This document shows positions 1-14,800 of a DNA stretch of 64,000 bases, piece after piece. The notes under the pieces are model-generated. The model was not told the origin of the DNA. It saw only the letters and a program-made list of their open reading frames with translations, and did no database searches. Source of the DNA: Paramecium sonneborni (Eukaryota > Ciliophora > Oligohymenophorea > Peniculida > Parameciidae); NCBI GenBank assembly GCA_905182985.1, contig CAJJDN010000104.1, positions 60,709-124,708 on the forward strand, read 5' to 3'. The position numbers were made by a program, and so were the translations under genes. Numbering within the stretch: the first letter of the stretch is position 1; every line of letters begins with the position of its first letter.

Positions 1-1
1 T

Positions 2-3000
2 ATAAGTGATTTAAAATCTGAAGATTCATCAATTATAGATAAAGAATATGTTGGAGAATTAATTTTAGAACTTAGAGAAATTAAGTTTAAATTTATAATA
101 ATCTTTAATTTAAATGAATAGGCTTTTATCATTAAGACTTAAAATTTATCAACTTAAAAAGTTTCAAAAATTTTAGTTCCTATTATAGAATTTTAAAAGT
201 ATTCTCAAATAACTTATTAATATATTAAAGAAAATTTTAGTAATATATTATCACCATGTTTTGATTTTATTGATGATTAAATAATATTTAAAATTGATAA
301 AACCAAAAAGTAAAATATGATTGATGAATAAATGATTTTATATGAATATTAATCTAAGTATGAAGAATTTAAATAAACTATTTAAAATTAATTAAATCAT
401 GATTAAAAAACATTATGTAGTGAAAAAGTTATTATAGGAATATTTTATAAAGGTACAACAACTTTAACTTATGAATTTCATAGAGATACTTTGCTTTTAA
501 GAATTATTATTTAATATCATAATGTTTAAGAAAAAAGAGTTATTGAAATTGATTCAAGTGAATTTAATTCCAAATATATTGATGAAAATATAAAAACTTT
601 AAATAATTTTAGAGTGATTAATTTCTTTAAAGGATTTTCATAAACTATAACAAAAGCTTTAATTATTGATGAAACACAATTTTCTCATAATTTTGAAGAT
701 TTAAGACCTAAAATATCATTTCTTTTAAGAGAAAGATTTGTTTTTAAAATTTAAGGAATGTTGTTAGTTAAAAGGATGGTTGAAAAATTTAAGATTTATA
801 AATAATTAAAAAGATCTAAACTATTTCTTTAAAAATTTATTTTAAATAATAATTCAAATTATATTGAAATAGATTACTTCTTAATAAAACATAATTATAG
901 TTTATAATTAACAATGAGAGAGTTAACATATATAACGCATCAAGGTAGAGTTATAGAGAAAGGTAAAATCTAATAATTGAAAACAAGATTTAGAGAAAAA
1001 CAATTCATAATAAATTTAAATTAGTTATAATAAGAGAATGAAATTTTATTTAATTTTTTACATAAAAGACAAGATTAAATAGATTTTTAAAGAATTAATT
1101 TTTATTAACTTTCTTCATATGATAAAATGAAAGCTATTGAATATTATAGATCATTAATTAATCCATTAATTTAATTGATATAAAAAAATATGTAAATTGA
1201 TTTTATTAAATTTTAATTCAAACTTGAAGTTCCAATTAATATTTATGAAATAAATGTTTAAAAAAAAAGGAGAAAGAAATTTTAGAATCAATCAAAATAT
1301 TAAATGATGACAGTATGTATATTATCTGCATAAGCTGCATTTAGAAGAAAATTATTTAAAGATTGGATTCATTTGAAAGTAATGAGAAAAAGATAATTAC
1401 AAGAAAAAAATCGATATTTTATAGGTGAATTCGTATTAAGAACTTTTAAATTAATCTAAGAAGATAATAAATACAATTATTATATTATAAATGTGTATAA
1501 ATAAGATGGAAAATATGATGATCAAATATAATTAACATTTGAATTAATTCCAATTATTAAATAAGAAAGATAAAATAAACTCAGAATATCCTGTTATTAT
1601 GATAGTTCTTAACTAATACATTTTGGATAATAAAATTTATTTGAATTTTTTATAAATAAAATAAAAATTGAAGAAAAAATAATTAAGTTAAATGAAAATA
1701 AATTTTTAGAATTAAATTAAGATTAGATATAGGATTAATCAAAATTATTTAATTTGAAGGATTAAATGGAGTAAATAAATGAAAGAACAATTGTTGCCTA
1801 AGATTTATAAGAAATACTTATTGATTAAGAAAAAACAGAAGATACATTAGTTAATATAGTTTATACAAATTCAAAAGAAAAAATAAATAAAAATTAAGAT
1901 GAAGAAATTTAAGAAAATATAACAAAACTTTAAATTGATTTATAAGAAGTTAAAAAATTATATCCAAGTTTTAATTTTAAAGATCCAAATACAATAAAAA
2001 TTTTGAGTTCTAATCTAATTAAAGGAGTAAAAGTTGATTAAAAATCTGGAAATTTGTTAATCGATAAAAGTAGGATTTAATCTTCTTTTATAAATCCTAT
2101 CAATTTATCAAAAAATTCATTAAATTCCTATTAAAATATTCCATAATTTTTTAAGAAAGTAAGATTAGCTTAAAGGCCTCATTCAAATAATGTTTTAGCA
2201 AAAAGAACATTTTACACTTAAGGAAAGAAACATTTAATTGTAATAAGTTATGAGAGAAGAAAAATAAATAAAATATTATTTTAAGATAGAGACTCTGTAT
2301 TTGATGATCATTAGAGAATTTTTGAAATAAAAGCACAATAATTGAATTTAAAAGAATGTTCAGAACCACTTTTATGGTATTTGACTCCAGATGATGCATA
2401 AATTCTTACTCATTAAAAAACAATAGAAAATATGGCAAACATTTTAATAAAATAAATTTAGATTATAAATTCTAAATTTATTTATTTATGCTTTAATTAA
2501 TAAGATTAATAATTGGTAAAATAAATATAAGAAGGAAATGTAGTATTTTTTGTTGAAAGCTCAATTAAGCCTATGCAGGAAAAGTTTAGGAATAGAATGT
2601 TACAAAAACATTATCATGAATATAGAAAAACATTAAACTAAGTAAAGAAAGAGGGAAAATTGATTTTGCATAAAGTTGGAAATTTAAATGCTAGAGATAA
2701 AATGTTCATTTATTTATTTATTGAAGAGAAAGAACATTATATTATGTTAAAAATTTTTGATGTTAGTGATCAAATGTAATAATTTGGAACAGAAATATCA
2801 TTAAAAAAAGTAATTATTTATTTATTAATATAGTATATTAGTATTTATTTATAAGATAAAGCAAAATTCTTAGAAGTTCTATTAAATTTTATTGAATTCA
2901 AGAATGAACTTAATAAAATTTTATTTTTGTATCCTAAACCAGAATTATTGGAAGATTATTTAAAAAAGCAACGTCAATTATCATGTTAGAGTTCTTCTAT

Positions 3001-3115
3001 GTCTGTTTAAAGATCAATAGGATGTAATGTATAAGGGATTTGTTCTAAGTAGGATGATAATAAAATGGTAGGATTGATAAATGGATTTCAATCAATTAAT
3101 CTAATTTAGTAATGA
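2..3115 (+). CDS. Large hypothetical protein, 5' end outside window
   Basis: With TAA/TAG read as Gln, one frame stays open from base 2 to the TGA at 3113-3115, about 1,030 codons, so the start lies upstream of the window. The protein is basic, rich in Lys, Ile, Asn and Gln, and without clear membrane segments. Near residues 435-465 there is an AQAAFRRKLFKDW-like stretch that vaguely resembles an IQ or basic amphipathic helix. A 24-nt GTA...TAG segment at 2810-2833 looks like an intron; it is a multiple of three and has no TGA, so it does not break the frame. I do not recognise the family. The coding call rests on the long TGA-free frame and purine-rich coding strand. Confidence 0.75.
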
Positions 3116-4533
3116 TAAATTATTTGTATAAATATATTAATTAATATCCATTTTAATTTAAGTGAATTAACTATTTGAAAAATAATAAATATAGGAAAAA
3201 CAATATAAATGTATTTCTTTGCAATAATTTAAAGCAGTAGATTTTAATCATTTTATAATCATGGTATTGCATCAACTTAATAAGTAAAGTATAAAAAGAT
3301 TGCTTATAAAGAATAGTCAGAAAATACAGAAATATTTCATATTTTAATAGAAGACTTTTTATCTTATATTATCTTCTAAATAAACTATTTTAATGAATAC
3401 ATAGTTAGAAAAGGATATTAATAAGGGAGTTTAAATTTCATTAGAAGAGAATAACACTCTTTTAAATATTGGAATTTTTCCTTAGTTGAAAATTATATAT
3501 TGAAATTAAAGATGGAAAAATCAAGAAAATATAAAGGGTTACTTTCTAATGTCTAATTTAATTAGTGTGATAATCATATTAATGTAAAATAAATTTAACA
3601 GAAATTCTTATTAATGTTTATAAAGATAATAATAATAATAAAATAATTTAATTGAATGTTTAATAAATTAATGCATGTATTATTAAAAGAATATTAGAAA
3701 GAGGATATATAAGAAGATGATTAAAAACATAAATAATAATAAGATTACATAGTTTATAAATATAATAATATTTATTAATTTTATTGATGATGAGAGGCTT
3801 CTTTGCAATAACAAGAGCTTTTATTGCTCCTTATGCCAAATAAACATTTAATTTCTCTTCCTAGCAGTCTAAAATTTAAATGAGAATATATGTTACAAAT
3901 CTACTATTACAAGTGTCATTAACAAAATAAATCATATTATTAGATTATCCTCTACAATGTCAGGTTTACGTATTGCTAATTTATACAATTTATGCTTATT
4001 TTCATTATTAGAAGAGGCTTAAGGCAATATTAATGATTTAGTATTATTAGGTAAATTTATATTTATGAATTTTAAGATGACTCGACTGATTTAGATAATA
4101 GACAAATTGGTGTACATTAAGGATGTATAGTTTTCAAATGATAAAAAATTATTAATAAAAATATTACAAATTTGTATAAATTATACAGCAATACAAATTA
4201 TTCATTAAAACTAATCTAGTTCATACAAAAAATATATGACTTTTTAAGATTCTGACTTAACAATTATATACTTTAAACTTTTTTATGTTCAAATAGATAT
4301 AAATTAATCTTCCTCTTCAAATTGAATTAGCCTATTTATGAACTTTAATAGTAGCTTATAACATAACTCTACTAGAACAATTTTCGAGTATGTTTAATTA
4401 TAGATGGATTTTTTAATTATTTGTATGAAGTAAATTTTATTTATAAAAGGATATTAAGACACAATTAGATACAAATAGTTTTAAATGATTGTTTGATATT
4501 CCAATATTTTATTAATTATTTCTTTGTTTATAT
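3116..4533 (+). other. Unresolved stretch, possibly a decayed or mis-assembled gene
   Basis: No single frame spans this region, but protein-like segments appear on the plus strand in different frames. Examples are an ATG-started frame 3209-3655 (148 codons), a segment around 3780-4150 containing a Cys cluster (LLCNNKSFYCSLC) and a possible 26-nt intron, and a hydrophobic segment of about 90 codons ending at a TGA at 4535-4537. Some changes of frame have no GT...AG intron that explains them. It could be a pseudogene, a gene with sequencing errors, or a gene whose introns I could not place. Confidence 0.3.
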
Positions 4534-4922
4534 ATGAGCTATAACACGTATGGTTATGAAGAAGAAAAAATACCTGCATATGATGCATAATTTGATAACT
4601 TTGAAGAGATTCCTCAAATATTGGATATATATAGTACAACATGTTAATCACCAAAATCATTCAAATTATCAATTCATAAACATCATACAGGATCAAGCAA
4701 ATATATTCGTAAAATAAAAAAGACAAAGAAATAAAAATTAAATTAATATACTTCTGAAGAAAAAAGTAATTATTTTCATTATTTTTAGATTTCATCATAA
4801 ATCAGATTGGTTCTGAAGGTTTTATCACTCATTTCATTCAATAAAATAATAAATCATTATTTCTATAAGATAAAGGATACTTAAAAATAACCAAGAAACT
4901 AGAAAAAATAAGTCTTCAATGA
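4534..4922 (+). CDS. Small hypothetical protein, two exons
   Basis: ATG at 4534 opens a frame interrupted by a 23-nt GTA...TAG intron at 4766-4788; exon lengths of 232 and 134 nt splice in frame to a TGA at 4920, giving 121 aa. The product is acidic at the N terminus (MSYNTYGYEEEK) and then Lys-rich (SSKYIRKIKKTKKQK), with no signal peptide or membrane segment. Family unknown. An alternative reading of exon 2 in another frame stays open further and would join it to the region downstream, so the 3' end is uncertain. Confidence 0.5.
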
Positions 4923-5605
4923 ATTTCAAATATATTTATTATCTCTTCATGCATTAGTTATTATCAATTATATATCTTAAAAAAAGTGATGTTTTTAATT
5001 TAATTTTTGATGTTTTTCATATATTTATACCCATTATCTAAAAGCTTCAATACATTCTATTAAAGATTTTTGAAATAAAAATAAGTAGAATGTTTTAAGA
5101 CCAATTCTTTTATATTTTTAATTTATTTTTTTCATTAGCATTTAGTCATTATTTATCTCTATTCCAAAACTTTTAATTATTAGTTAGGATAGAAATTCTA
5201 TTGAGAAATTATAATTTCAATTAAAAATTCACAACCTTTTTTCATTAATCGTCTTATTGATTAATTTACCAAATTTCTTTATATTTTAATTAACAAAAGT
5301 TCTTTATATTATCGATAATATTGAATAATATTTTGAATGATTATAATAAATAGATGATTTAGTGATTTTATAGTGAAGACAGCATTTTCGTTAATTAAAA
5401 TTTAGTCAATTTTTATAAAATTTATATTTTTCTGACTAATTACTTTCAAGTATGAAATCCAACAATTATAGGTAAAATAAGTATTTTTAATACTTAGAAA
5501 CAATCCATACTCAATAATAAATTAATTTTATAGAGTATTAAAGCAGTTTTACTTGACTGAGTATATTTTATTAATTTTATTGCTCAATATTAATCAATCA
5601 CATTT
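4923..5605 (+). other. Gap with open but unresolved coding-like frames
   Basis: An ATG-started frame from about 4919 to 5260 encodes hydrophobic, helix-rich sequence resembling HEAT/armadillo helices, and the same frame stays open to about 5360 apart from one TGA. It may hold 5' exons of the large gene that follows or a separate small gene. I could not find a splice pattern that keeps one frame throughout. Confidence 0.3.
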
Positions 5606-8600
5606 ATGCTTCTTTATAAAGCTGTATTTAAATCTTTTGAATCTAGCTTTAAGTCGAAGATGAATATGAAAGACTTTCACTTCTAAGTGAGGGTATCAAA
5701 GAAATTACATCTTAAATGCCTAAGATAGAAACTATTGAAAGCACAGCTCTTATTAAGTTTTGTAAATATATTTAACTATTTATAAGTAATCTGTTGTTAT
5801 CCATTTTAATAAGATAATATAAATATGTTGGTTTAAGCATTTTTTGAATATTATAAGAATGAAAACTTTTTTTGGGCATATACATAAGCAATATCACAAA
5901 TTGGAGAATTTTAAGAGAGCAAACCAGCAACCTATAAAAAATAATCTATATATGATATTTATTAAAGAAAATAGTAAAATTTTATTATATTTTTAGAAAG
6001 GAAGGTAAAACTGGTTTAAATCACTTTTATCATTTTTCAAATACTGCATAATAAATGATGACTAAAGTTAAATTGTATATCTGTTCGTGTCTACCTAACT
6101 ATTTTACTTTAGCCATTGATTTAGGAATAGACATATCAAGAATATATGACATATTTAGAATTTATTTACATAATACAAATAATAAGGAATTAATATTTGA
6201 ATTGATAGAAAAATTTGAGAGTTTGAAAAAAACTTTATTTTATAATATGCATTGGATTGAATCATTTTAAGCTGAAATAGATATTTATAAACAAACATTA
6301 ATTCCATAAAAATTAAGTCTCAAACTCAAATAAAATTAATAAAATTTGTCGTTACTCTATGAATAATATAAATTTTCAATGGAAAATTCTTCGTCATAAA
6401 ATTAATATTCAGAAGAAAGCAGTCCTTCTATTGATTAAAAAGCTATTAATAAATAAAAAATTGATCAATATTAAGCAGCATTATGTAAATAAAATTTATT
6501 AAATTTAATTGATGAATCAATTGATTTGTATTTATTTCTCAAGCTTATTATTAAGCCATAAAAATATGATTTAATTGATGATTGGAATGATAAGTACAGT
6601 GAAACTACTATAAATAAAGATTTTTAAGGTTTTAAAACAAATTGTACAGAATTAGATGATTTATTAATAATTAGATCTTTCAAAGCTTTAAATTCTGTTT
6701 TAAAGTGCACCAAAATTGAAATCTTAAAAATAAAAATACAAAACATTATCCCAAAATTATGTATTATAAATTATTTTTACTAGTTCAATTAATATATAAA
6801 GTCCTTCGAGATCCTGAATAAAATGTAAATTTGTATCATCTTGGTTCATTAATAAATAAAATATTAGAAATGTGTCCTAAACATGCAACCTACTAAATAA
6901 TTAAATTAAATTTATTATTCTCATTTTCTTAATTTTTTTATAACAGCATTATTATCAATTTAATTTTGGAAATTTTAGATTTAGACACAGATAGATATAA
7001 ACTTGGTTACTTTGTTTAAGAATAAGTATGGACATATATTAATGATACAGATTGGTTTTAGTATTTATTTGCTTCTCTATTTAAATAAAATATTGAAACA
7101 CATAAAAAAGATGAAAGTTATTAAAGTGAAAAAAAAGTAAAATATTTTAAAATTAATTAGACAAAAGTTTTGAGTATGTTGTAATCTTTAAATAGAAATT
7201 AAAGAGGTTCTACAAAATAAGAAATTACTGTAAATAAATCATATTTTTTTTAAACTTTCAGTACAAATGAAAAATTTGAAGATTTTCAACCTTATGATTT
7301 TTTAAATGACAAAGATGTTGATAATTTAAAATACTTTCATTAAGATAAATAAAATTTTGACTATCAATAATTAATAAAATAGATTGAGTAACAAAAGTTG
7401 ATTTAAGAATAAAAAGCATGTAAAGTAAATATTGAATAATAAGAAATACCTTCCCCTCAAAGAACTAAATTTGTGAGATAAACAATAGAAATCCCTCTCA
7501 AAAAAAAATAAGTTTCATTACCAAAATTGAATAATATTGCTTTAAAATCTCCTCTTAAAAATGTGAATTCTCCTTTATCAAAAGAGAGTTCCAAGAATTT
7601 ATCAATAGATAAAGATGTGTAATTAAGTTAAAAATCCAAGTAATCTTCTTCAAGTATAAGACGATCAGATAATTAAGATGATTCTTTTTCATCAAATAAA
7701 ATATTAAAAACATATTAATCAACTAGCAAAACAAATGCAAGCTTGTTTAAATAGAATTAGTAAAGTAATTAAATTAAGGATGTTGAATTAATGGAATCTC
7801 TTTAATTTATATATTATTTATTGAATTCTTTGTAGTTATGTTAAACTAAATTTTTGAATCCCAGGAACTGTAATTATATTGAAAAAACAAGTAAAATATT
7901 GACAGCAGAGAATTTAGCGCACATTTTTTAAAATTTCGTAAATAAGATATTTAAGGATGATATCGGATTAATTTGTGGTTAAATTTTGAATAGCATATAT
8001 AAATTTGTTTTGAGTAATCATTTAGATATGTATTACGAAATACTGAATGAATAATTTTATAATTTTATTTAGGAAATTGGAGGTTTATTTTAATTTATGG
8101 AGAGATATTAGAATTGTGGATTTAAGAGACATATAATTACATCAATTTTTTTTAATGGATATATTTTAAATAATTATTAATGTTAAAATTACTTAGAATT
8201 AAATATTTATAAATATTTGAGTAATAAAATATTTGGTTAGCTTTAACAATATTTAATTTGCAGTCCTGAAAACAGTAATTATCAACTACAATTTATAAAG
8301 TAAAAGTTTAGATAATGATTAGTTTTTTAAATTGTATCTTTTCTATGGCCCCAGCTTATTTGATTCAATAAATTTTATTTAATTATGGTTTGCTTTAAGT
8401 TTTATTTGAATCATAAAGAGTGATTATATTAAATGATGTAAAAAATGTTTAGAGTTCTCTACATTATTTTGCTATACAAATAATATATTTAATTAGAGAT
8501 GTATTATAGAAAAGATAACTACAAGTTATTTTAGATAATCTTTAACCTTTAGATTTATGGTACAAACTTTGTAAAGCAAGTGAGAGTTTATAGATGGTGA

Positions 8601-8803
8601 AATTGGAACAGATAAAAGTAGTTGATCCAAAAGAATAGATATTATTTTCAAGGATGAAGATGAGATAATAGTTACTTAAAAAATAGTAAACAGTATAAAG
8701 AAATGAGACAATGGAGACATAATAAGCAGAATTATGTTTAACTCCTGATTTAACACATAGAACATTAAAAAATTATAGATTACGTAAACAATTTGATTTA
8801 TGA
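5606..8803 (+). CDS. Large helical protein, armadillo-like, unknown function
   Basis: Six exons separated by introns of 23, 25, 23, 23 and 23 nt (GTA start, TAG or AAG end) give exactly 1,027 codons ending at TGA 8801-8803. The N-terminal and C-terminal thirds are helix-rich with Leu/Ile/Tyr-rich repeats of HEAT or armadillo type, for example LINKILEMCPKH and LINLILEILDLD-like stretches. The middle (about residues 480-680) is a low-complexity Ser/Gln/Lys linker likely to be disordered. No catalytic motif is visible. ATG 5606 is the first in-frame Met after a TGA, but the unresolved sequence upstream may contain further exons. Its stop is only 14 nt from the stop of the convergent EMAP gene. 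Confidence 0.7.
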
Positions 8804-8817
8804 TATATTCATAATAT

Positions 8818-11800
8818 TCATTTTTTTGTAACCTTCCAAACAAATACACATTAATCTTCTCCTCCAGTTGAAATGATTCTAGAATCATCTTTAGTCCATT
8901 TAACATTTGTAACATGAGATGAATGTCCAGTACCTACAACAGCTTCAGATGATTTCTTTAAGCTAGGGTATCTAAGTATTCTAACATGACTGAAATCATC
9001 TCCAGAAGCAAGTAAATGATAAGATGTTTTAGGATCATTTTTACCATTGATAGTAGTATTGGAACGATCAACAGCATTAATATCTGTACCATCAGCACAT
9101 TCAGGCCAAATACCTTAGACAGGCCATCCAAGAGTAACTGTCCAAGTATACCATAATTCATCTTTTAATGCAGATGCTCCACCAGGTAACTTTATATATA
9201 AATATAAATATATACTTATTTACATTATGCTACATCCCAAAATAATAGTTCATAAGCACCACAAGTTGAATGTAAATTGACACCATCTCTACTAAAATCA
9301 AAATGTGTAATATATGATGAATGTTTTGACATTTTCTTACCTATAGCTTTCCAAGATGGATATTTATAAGCATATAATGCATTATCATGTGAACCAATAA
9401 CACATGTAGTACCATCAGGAGAGAATTTAATATCACTTATCCATTCTTTAGCTTATTTAAATACTTTTGTTTAATTAAGTTCAGCATCATATATTCTAAT
9501 AGTACCATCTTTCATACCAGCAGTAAATCCACCATCTTTTGGATTTGTACTAACAACACGAGCTTTACATTAATCAGTAAAATCTCCAGTATTTAAATCT
9601 CTTTTTTCTTCTTTACCATCACCTGTAAGTAGTGTATTACCAATTTTCACTTATTTTCTTTCACCTATTGACCATACACGAACAGTACCATCATCTGAAC
9701 ATGTAACAAATTTATCTTAATCTTCTTAAAATATATCTAATCCCCATACTTCATTTGTCCATTTTAAATTTGGACAGAAATGTCCTCTCATTAAATTACT
9801 TACCTAAAATTCTGTTTAACTATTTATAGCACCTCCATCCCAAGAAAATTAATATATTTCACTACCTAATGTACCTATTAATAATTTTGAATTTGCTAAA
9901 TCTGCATAAATAGCTCGAACACTAGGACAAACAGAATCTGGACATTTCTCTTTTACTTTTACAGCCAATATTTCCTCATAATTTTTACTTAATACAAAGA
10001 ATACTCCATCTCTACCTCCTGAAAATACATAATCTTAAGTCACTGTAATACAATCACAAATTTAACTATGTTTACTTGGTAATGCTTTCATAAATGCTTC
10101 ACCTTTCCATATTTATATACATCCATCTGCTGCTCCACATAATGTATCATTTCCATTTATACCAATACCTGATAAATTATTACTAGCTCCTTTTCCAAAT
10201 TATCCTTTCTTTCCTTAACATTTTCCATTATCATATTTCCAACATTTATAATGTTTTACACCTACTGTTACAAATGCATCATCTGTATTCCATCTTAAAT
10301 CTACTATAACATCTGGACCACTCTTATCTGACCATAAAACTGCTCCTTTACCACTTACATCAAATACAGCTAATGAATGATCTACATCAACTGCTCCTGC
10401 TACTAATCTCTTACCATTTGGAGTAAATGCTATTGCTATTATACCTTTCTATAAAGGAGCTTTAAATTAACACTTCACTTCCTTAGTCTCTGCATTCCAT
10501 ACAAATATATTTGGTTTAGCTCCTAATTCTCCTGTTGCCACTGTTAATTTATCTACTGGATTCAAATCTATTGCTGTAATATCATCTTCATGCTTATTAA
10601 AATATGTCTATGTATTGCTTCCTATATCTAGAACTATACCTAATGCTGCTGCATTATATAGCACTTAACCATTTGATAAAAAGAACAAGTTATTTCTCAT
10701 ATCCTTTGTACGATAACCATGTACATATTCAATTTCTAAATCACATTTAGGTGGTTTATGTCCATCTGTTTTACTTTAATAATATTGATAAGTTGGTTCT
10801 TTGATTGCTCCCATCCATGGTTTACATGCCATAAATTAATCTCCTTCATCTGTTTCTTCTTAGGTGAATACAGAATTATCATCTTGTTATATTTATTTTT
10901 TTGGAGGAGGTTATGCTTTCTTCTTTTTCACAGGCATATCTATGTCATCTGCTCCTTCTTCCTTACATTATTCTTCCAAGTTAGCTTACTCTACTTTTCC
11001 TTAAGCACTTCCGAAATCAGTTTTCCAAACAATAATTGATTTATCATTACCACCAACAGAAATAAGGAAATTATCATCACAAGTAAATCTTACTCTCATA
11101 ACATGAGATGAATGTCCAATATATTCTTTTCTTTTTTATTTTGGAACAACAACAGGATAATTCATTAAAACAACATGTTATGTATCTTCACCAGAAACTA
11201 AAAATTTCTTACTATTGCTTCTACAAACAGTATTAACATCACTATAATCAGCAGAAGGGAATATACCTTAAACAGGCCAACCTAATTTGCATGTCCAGCT
11301 TGCAAATTCTGTATTAGCTTAACTAGATGAAGATTAATTCTTTTTAGCATTTACATCAACATATTTAAGTTCATAAGCCCCACTATTAACTATTACAATA
11401 GATGAATCAACTGACCAATCTAAAGCAGTTAGAGCTGATGTTAAACCACATTAAATTTTGGTACCTGCCTTACCAAATTTAGGATATTCAATAGTCCAAA
11501 CTTCTAAATGAGATGCACCACCATGAGCACCAAAGGCTACTTTTTTACAATCTGGTGATATCTTTAAATCATCAATCCAATATGTGGATTATCTTTTAGG
11601 CATAGTTGTAAATATAGTTTTAGCAGTATCCATAATTTATAATGTATTAGGATCTAATAAATATACAAATCCATTAAGATCACCACAAACTATAAATTTA
11701 CCATCAGTTGACCAATCAACAGCTCTAACCTCACTTGGAAATGGTTTACTAACACACATCATCTTCTTTTAATCTATATCCCAAACACGAACTGTCTTAT

Positions 11801-14800
11801 CGCCACCACCTGTTACATATTTATGTCCTGTTGGTGCAGCACAAGCTCCCCATAATTCTTCACCATAATGTCCTTATACTACAATACTTGTCTATTTCTT
11901 TGCTGGATCAAATGTAAATATTTAAGCTCCATTAGTACCAAATAACCATTATTAATTTTTCTCATTATAATCCATTGCGACTACTCCAGGTGGAAAGAGT
12001 GGATTTGTGGATAAATTTATTAATTCTTATTTCTTAACTAACTATCCTCCCTCATATCCCCATGATATCACTTTACCATCTAATCCACCAGAATATAATA
12101 GTTTTTTAGCCTTATCCATTATGAATGTACAAACTTTTCCTTCATGTCCTTTAATTCCCTTATCACTACTTCCCCCTTTCCAACAGAATAATGTTCCACT
12201 TCCTCCTCCTGATACTATTACTTGATTATCAAATGCATAAACTACTGAAAATTATGATTCGAATTTTCCCTATTATTAACCCATCTTTCCTTATACATTT
12301 CTTCCATTTATCTTCCAAAACTTTATATGTTTATTTCCTACTGTTACAAATTCTTCATTATCCTTCCATGCTGCTCCATTTACTTTTGCCTTGTCTATAT
12401 TTGATGTACAAATCTATCTCTTTCCTTACCAATCATATATGGCTAATGAATTATCATCATCTTAACCAACAGTCAATAATAATGATCCATCAGGTGAAAA
12501 TTTCAATAACACTATTGCTCTTAAATGAAATTAATTGAAATTAGCTAATACTTCCTTTGAGTCTATATCCCAAACAAAAATATCAATGCATTTTGCTTTA
12601 CCTGCCTATGCCATCTATCCAGTTGCTGCTATGTTTCTTTTTGGATGTAAAGCAAAACTTACAATATCTTCTTCATGCTTATTAAAAAATGTTTATTATT
12701 GAGTTTTGGGATCAACCTCTACTCCTAATGCAGCTGACACAAATACGACTTTATTTTTATCAGTCCAACCCAACATGTCTCTACATTCATCCAAAATGTA
12801 GAAGAATCTGAATCCATGGATGTGATATAATGATAAATTTCCTTTTGGATCCTAATTATCTCTAGCCTTATTTGGCTTGTACCAAGAAGGAACTGAATGT
12901 TAAACTTCTCCTAAAAATGGTTTGACTGCTCCAATCATATCCCCTTTATCTAATTCTTCTTATTCAAACATTGCTCCACCAACATTTTCTTGTGTTTTTT
13001 CAGGTTCATCTTAAATTTCTTAGACATCTAATTTTGGTGGAGAATAGATATATCTCCATTAAAATATAGATAATTCATCACCTCCAACAGAAATTATATG
13101 TTCTCCACTATTAGTAAATTTGACTCCACAAACATATGAAGAATGTCCTGTATATTTGATACATCCACTTTTTTCCTTAGGACAAGGATTTTTGAATAAT
13201 TTAAGTTTACCAAAATCATCACAAGAAACCAAACATTTACCATCTTTAGATCTATCAGTAGCATTAACATCATCACCATCAGAACAATCTGGCCAAATTC
13301 CTTAAACTTACCATCCATAAATACAAGTCCACGTGAACCATTATATATCTTTAGCAACATCAAATTATATAGGTTAGGCTGAATTTACATCATAAAATTC
13401 AATAGTATAATTACTAGTATTTAGTTAAATGAATTTGCTATCAACAGAGAAATCTAAAGTATAAACATGATATTTGCAGTTAGGTATTTTGGTTTATTTT
13501 TTCCAAGTTTTTGTAGAATAGAAAGCAATTTCTGAAAATGGTGGTTTATAACAAACACATAATAGTTCATTATTAGGTGAGAATTTGACTAATGAAATGA
13601 TTTCTTTATCAGGATCAACAACTTCAGAAATTTCTTATTATTTTTTTAAAGAACCAGCATCATAGATAAATACTCTACCATTAGAACAACCAGTAGCAAT
13701 CCATTTTGCATTTTAACTGACACTTAAAGTTTTACTAGCATATTGATTAGGTGTAGATTTAAGTAATTTTTTTTATTTAACATCCCACATAGCTAAGATT
13801 TCATCTTCACCAACAGTATAGAAAATATTTTATGTAGGATGAGTATCTAATCCCCATAATTCTCCATTAAAATGTCCTTACATATATAATTTACATTATA
13901 TTTTTTATCCTTCTTCATAACTAAGTATTTCAGCAATTTCTGATCTTCTGGTACCAAATAAGATTCTACCATCTGGACTTTCACAAACAGAAATAACATT
14001 CGGAGATCCTTTAGGTGGGAAACTTAATTTAAGTGGTAGATCTTTAGTATCAATTTCAAACACTTTATTAAATTATGGATCCCAACCCATAATAATACCT
14101 CTTTTATCAGCAGAGATAATCCCTCTTCCAGCTGATCTAGTCATAATGGCTTTAACAGGAGTAGCATGAGCTTTAACACTTTTAATACAAATGTTTTTTT
14201 TCCAACAAAGGAAATTTCCATTAAATACTCCTGTAACAATATATCCTCCATTAATAGCAATAGTAAGAACAGGTTAAGGCTATTATTCTTTCCAAACACC
14301 TCTTTCAGCTAATATGGTACCATTCTTCCATGTACAAATACTTATTTCTTTCATACAAGCTACAACTATTTAATAATCTCCAGGTAAGAATTTAATATCA
14401 AAGACTTCTTATTTAGTTAATTTGCCACTTGCTATTAAAGGAGATGTTTTATTCTTTGGATCTTTCCTTGAATTAATAGCAATATCAATATCATATACAG
14501 CCATAAAATGATCATCATCCATGGCAATTGCTGATACACTCTTTCCATCATTAGAAAAACAACAATTAGATATACCATTTTTAAGTACATCATTAAATAA
14601 ACAAACCATTCTCATATTATCAATATTCCATACCATTAACATTGGATTTAATCCTACTTATCCTGTTAATACTAAATTCTCATATATATCTAAACAAGAT
14701 ATATCATCATTATGTTCCAAGAAATGTTTTTAAGTCATATTATTTGGATCTAATACTATACCTACTCCTGCTGTATGATATACAATTTGACCTTTATTTC

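Noticed and set aside
4533..4537. Bacterial-type ATGA stop/start overlap between two genes
   Set aside because: The host is eukaryotic and the upstream frame is poorly supported, so the overlap is probably chance.
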